A DNA stretch of 64,000 nt, from positions 29,820,001 through 29,884,000 of the forward strand of contig CM068592.1 of the NCBI GenBank assembly GCA_035048485.1, written 5' to 3'. Of this stretch, positions 62,766 through 64,000 are shown in pieces. The notes under the pieces are model-generated. The model did no database searches and had not been told where the DNA came from. It worked only from the letters and a program-made list of their open reading frames with translations. The DNA is from Pteria penguin (Eukaryota; Mollusca; Bivalvia; Pterioida; Pteriidae). Position numbers and translations under genes: made by a program. Position 1 is the first letter of the stretch, and the number at the start of each line of letters is the position of its first letter.

Positions 62766-63924
62766 GATTATTATTTCATATTTTTTATTATTTTTATTAT
62801 AGAACTTTTTCTGACTTTATTCTTTGTTTCTGTCTTTTTAATTTCATTGTAACACTACATGGATCCGCCCCTACCGGTTACATGTTATCACATGTGTAGC
62901 ACCATATTGTTATCGAAGATAACACCAAATTACACGTGCCTTCTAGCCTAATTGATTATCATTACCATGAAAATAGTTCATTATAAAATGCATATATCTG
63001 TCGCTCTGCATCATAGCAAGCATCCATTTGACCATGACACGCAGTATAACATTGTTTACATCATGTCGGACGATGTTACCGTGACGGCCGGCCATGTATA
63101 TAAACATTCTGATGACCACACGTATATTGCAGAAGTTGTGATGCCAATCCGCTGAGAATTGCATGATTGCTTGGCATGTGCAGGAAACATGACACGACCT
63201 GGAAAGAAAATGATTATCATACGAAAAAACGTCTACGTCCAATATGACTCTTACACTCAAATACCCATAGGATTTTAGTGAGGTATAGACGTCCGTTGGT
63301 TCAGTTTTTAGCATTATCGATTTTAACCATCAGAATTGTTAACGGAATTTTGATGAAACTTGGTAGGTTTAAAGTACTCAAGCTCCCCCAACTACTATTA
63401 ATGCTTTTCGGCCAGATCCGTTAGGGGTGTATCCAGTGTGGGAGCAATATAGACTTAAGAAGCTACCCGCCTTTGGTTAAATTCTTCAGATCGGCTGCAT
63501 AGATCAGCAAACCGAATGCACCAGTGATCTGTTAAAACTATTGTTTACATTGATTGCAATTCCAAATAAAATTGTTTCCCCTTTTTTGACATGATCATTT
63601 TTGCACAGTTTCAGGTAATTTCAGTGAGATATCTAGTGAGACTCAAACATCGCAAATAGGTACCGACCTAATAGTTATAAAACGTCGCCGATATGTTAAG
63701 GTCGCGAGTAAACCTGGAAGTCATGTACTTGAGACTGGTCGAGCAAGGGGGTCTTCATGAAATTTTCCATTTTTGGACGATTCGGCGTTTTCTTGTATTC
63801 ATCGGATTAAGGCTTATTATCGGAAAGAATGATTTATATTAGCCTCGTTTTAGTTTTTACGTCGTAGTATTCATGAAATTTATACATGTAGCATAGCTGT
63901 TGAGGTTTTTACATACGCAAACTG
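62766..63924. other. intergenic
   Basis: Open frames on both strands at about 62943-63314 have no recognised motif. Nothing else supportable. Confidence 0.4.
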
Positions 63925-63926
63925 TA

Positions 63927-64000
63927 TATCATTCATGTTCTATTCACTTGCAATAAAGTGCGTATCATTCATGTTCTATTCACTTGCAATAAAGTGCGTA
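63927..64000. repeat. 36-bp direct repeat, two copies, running into the window edge
   Basis: TATCATTCATGTTCTATTCA and CTTGCAATAAAGTGCG occur at 63927 and 63963. Possibly the start of another array. Confidence 0.85.

Noticed and set aside
62943..63314. Overlapping frames on both strands (67 and 123 codons)
   Set aside because: No domain or conservation evidence; both cannot be favoured.

Overview
This is eukaryotic, AT-rich, repeat-dense DNA that reads as a mollusc and most likely a bivalve. The evidence is an intronless TRIM-type ring-finger gene, a single-exon Twist bHLH gene, many copies of one tRNA-derived SINE with a (CAAA)n-type tail, fragments of a non-LTR retrotransposon, and dispersed repeats of a kind I associate with bivalve genomes. 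Species cannot be named from the sequence alone. There are no operons, CRISPR arrays or prokaryotic signals.

Only two protein-coding genes are convincing. A TRIM protein of 657 residues (RING, two B-boxes, coiled coil, beta-propeller-like C-terminus) lies on the minus strand at 7581-9554. A Twist orthologue (bHLH plus C-terminal WR motif, 181 residues) lies on the plus strand at 28254-28799, with TATA boxes upstream and an AATAAA downstream. A possible first exon of a type II membrane protein (2917-3198, minus) and two orphan promoter/first-exon candidates (about 54162-54225 and 57845-58070, plus) are weaker.

Layout. 0-2.3 kb: 32-bp minisatellite with a 1.2-kb higher-order duplication. 2.9-4.3 kb: possible membrane-protein exon, SINEs and MITE-like elements, one nested. 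4.7-5.3 kb: 36-bp/107-bp array. 7.6-9.6 kb: TRIM. 10.2-11.0 kb: 42-43-bp array. 11.66-13.05 kb: near-perfect 313-bp foldback plus a third decayed copy. 15.2-16.0 and 21.1-22.6 kb: LINE fragments. 17.76-17.96 kb: MITE with 25-bp perfect terminal repeats. 23.1-24.9 kb: 33-bp array. 26.3-27.3 kb: composite dispersed repeat and SINE. 27.3-30.7 kb: Twist in a repeat-poor island. 30.7-32 kb: foldback, two SINEs, a MITE. 34.0-35.9 kb: 32-bp array and SINE. 37.8-38.5 kb: 31-bp array. 43.7-44.6 kb: 52-bp array. 46-47.8 kb: dispersed repeats. 50.3-50.9 kb: SINE with an internally amplified 29-bp segment. 52.0-52.7 kb: 75-bp array interrupted by a MITE. 55.1-55.65 kb: hAT-like remnant. 59.7-60.6 kb: 50-bp array derived from the same SINE. 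61.5-62.6 kb: 19-bp array.

The most striking property is minisatellite density: about a dozen unrelated arrays cover roughly a sixth of the window. Two of them clearly grew from the same internal segment of one SINE family. Most long open frames in the window lie in these arrays and are artefacts of stop-free repeat units, not genes. The two real genes show no functional linkage: TRIM proteins are ubiquitin ligases often expanded in bivalve immunity, and Twist is a mesoderm/mesenchyme transcription factor.
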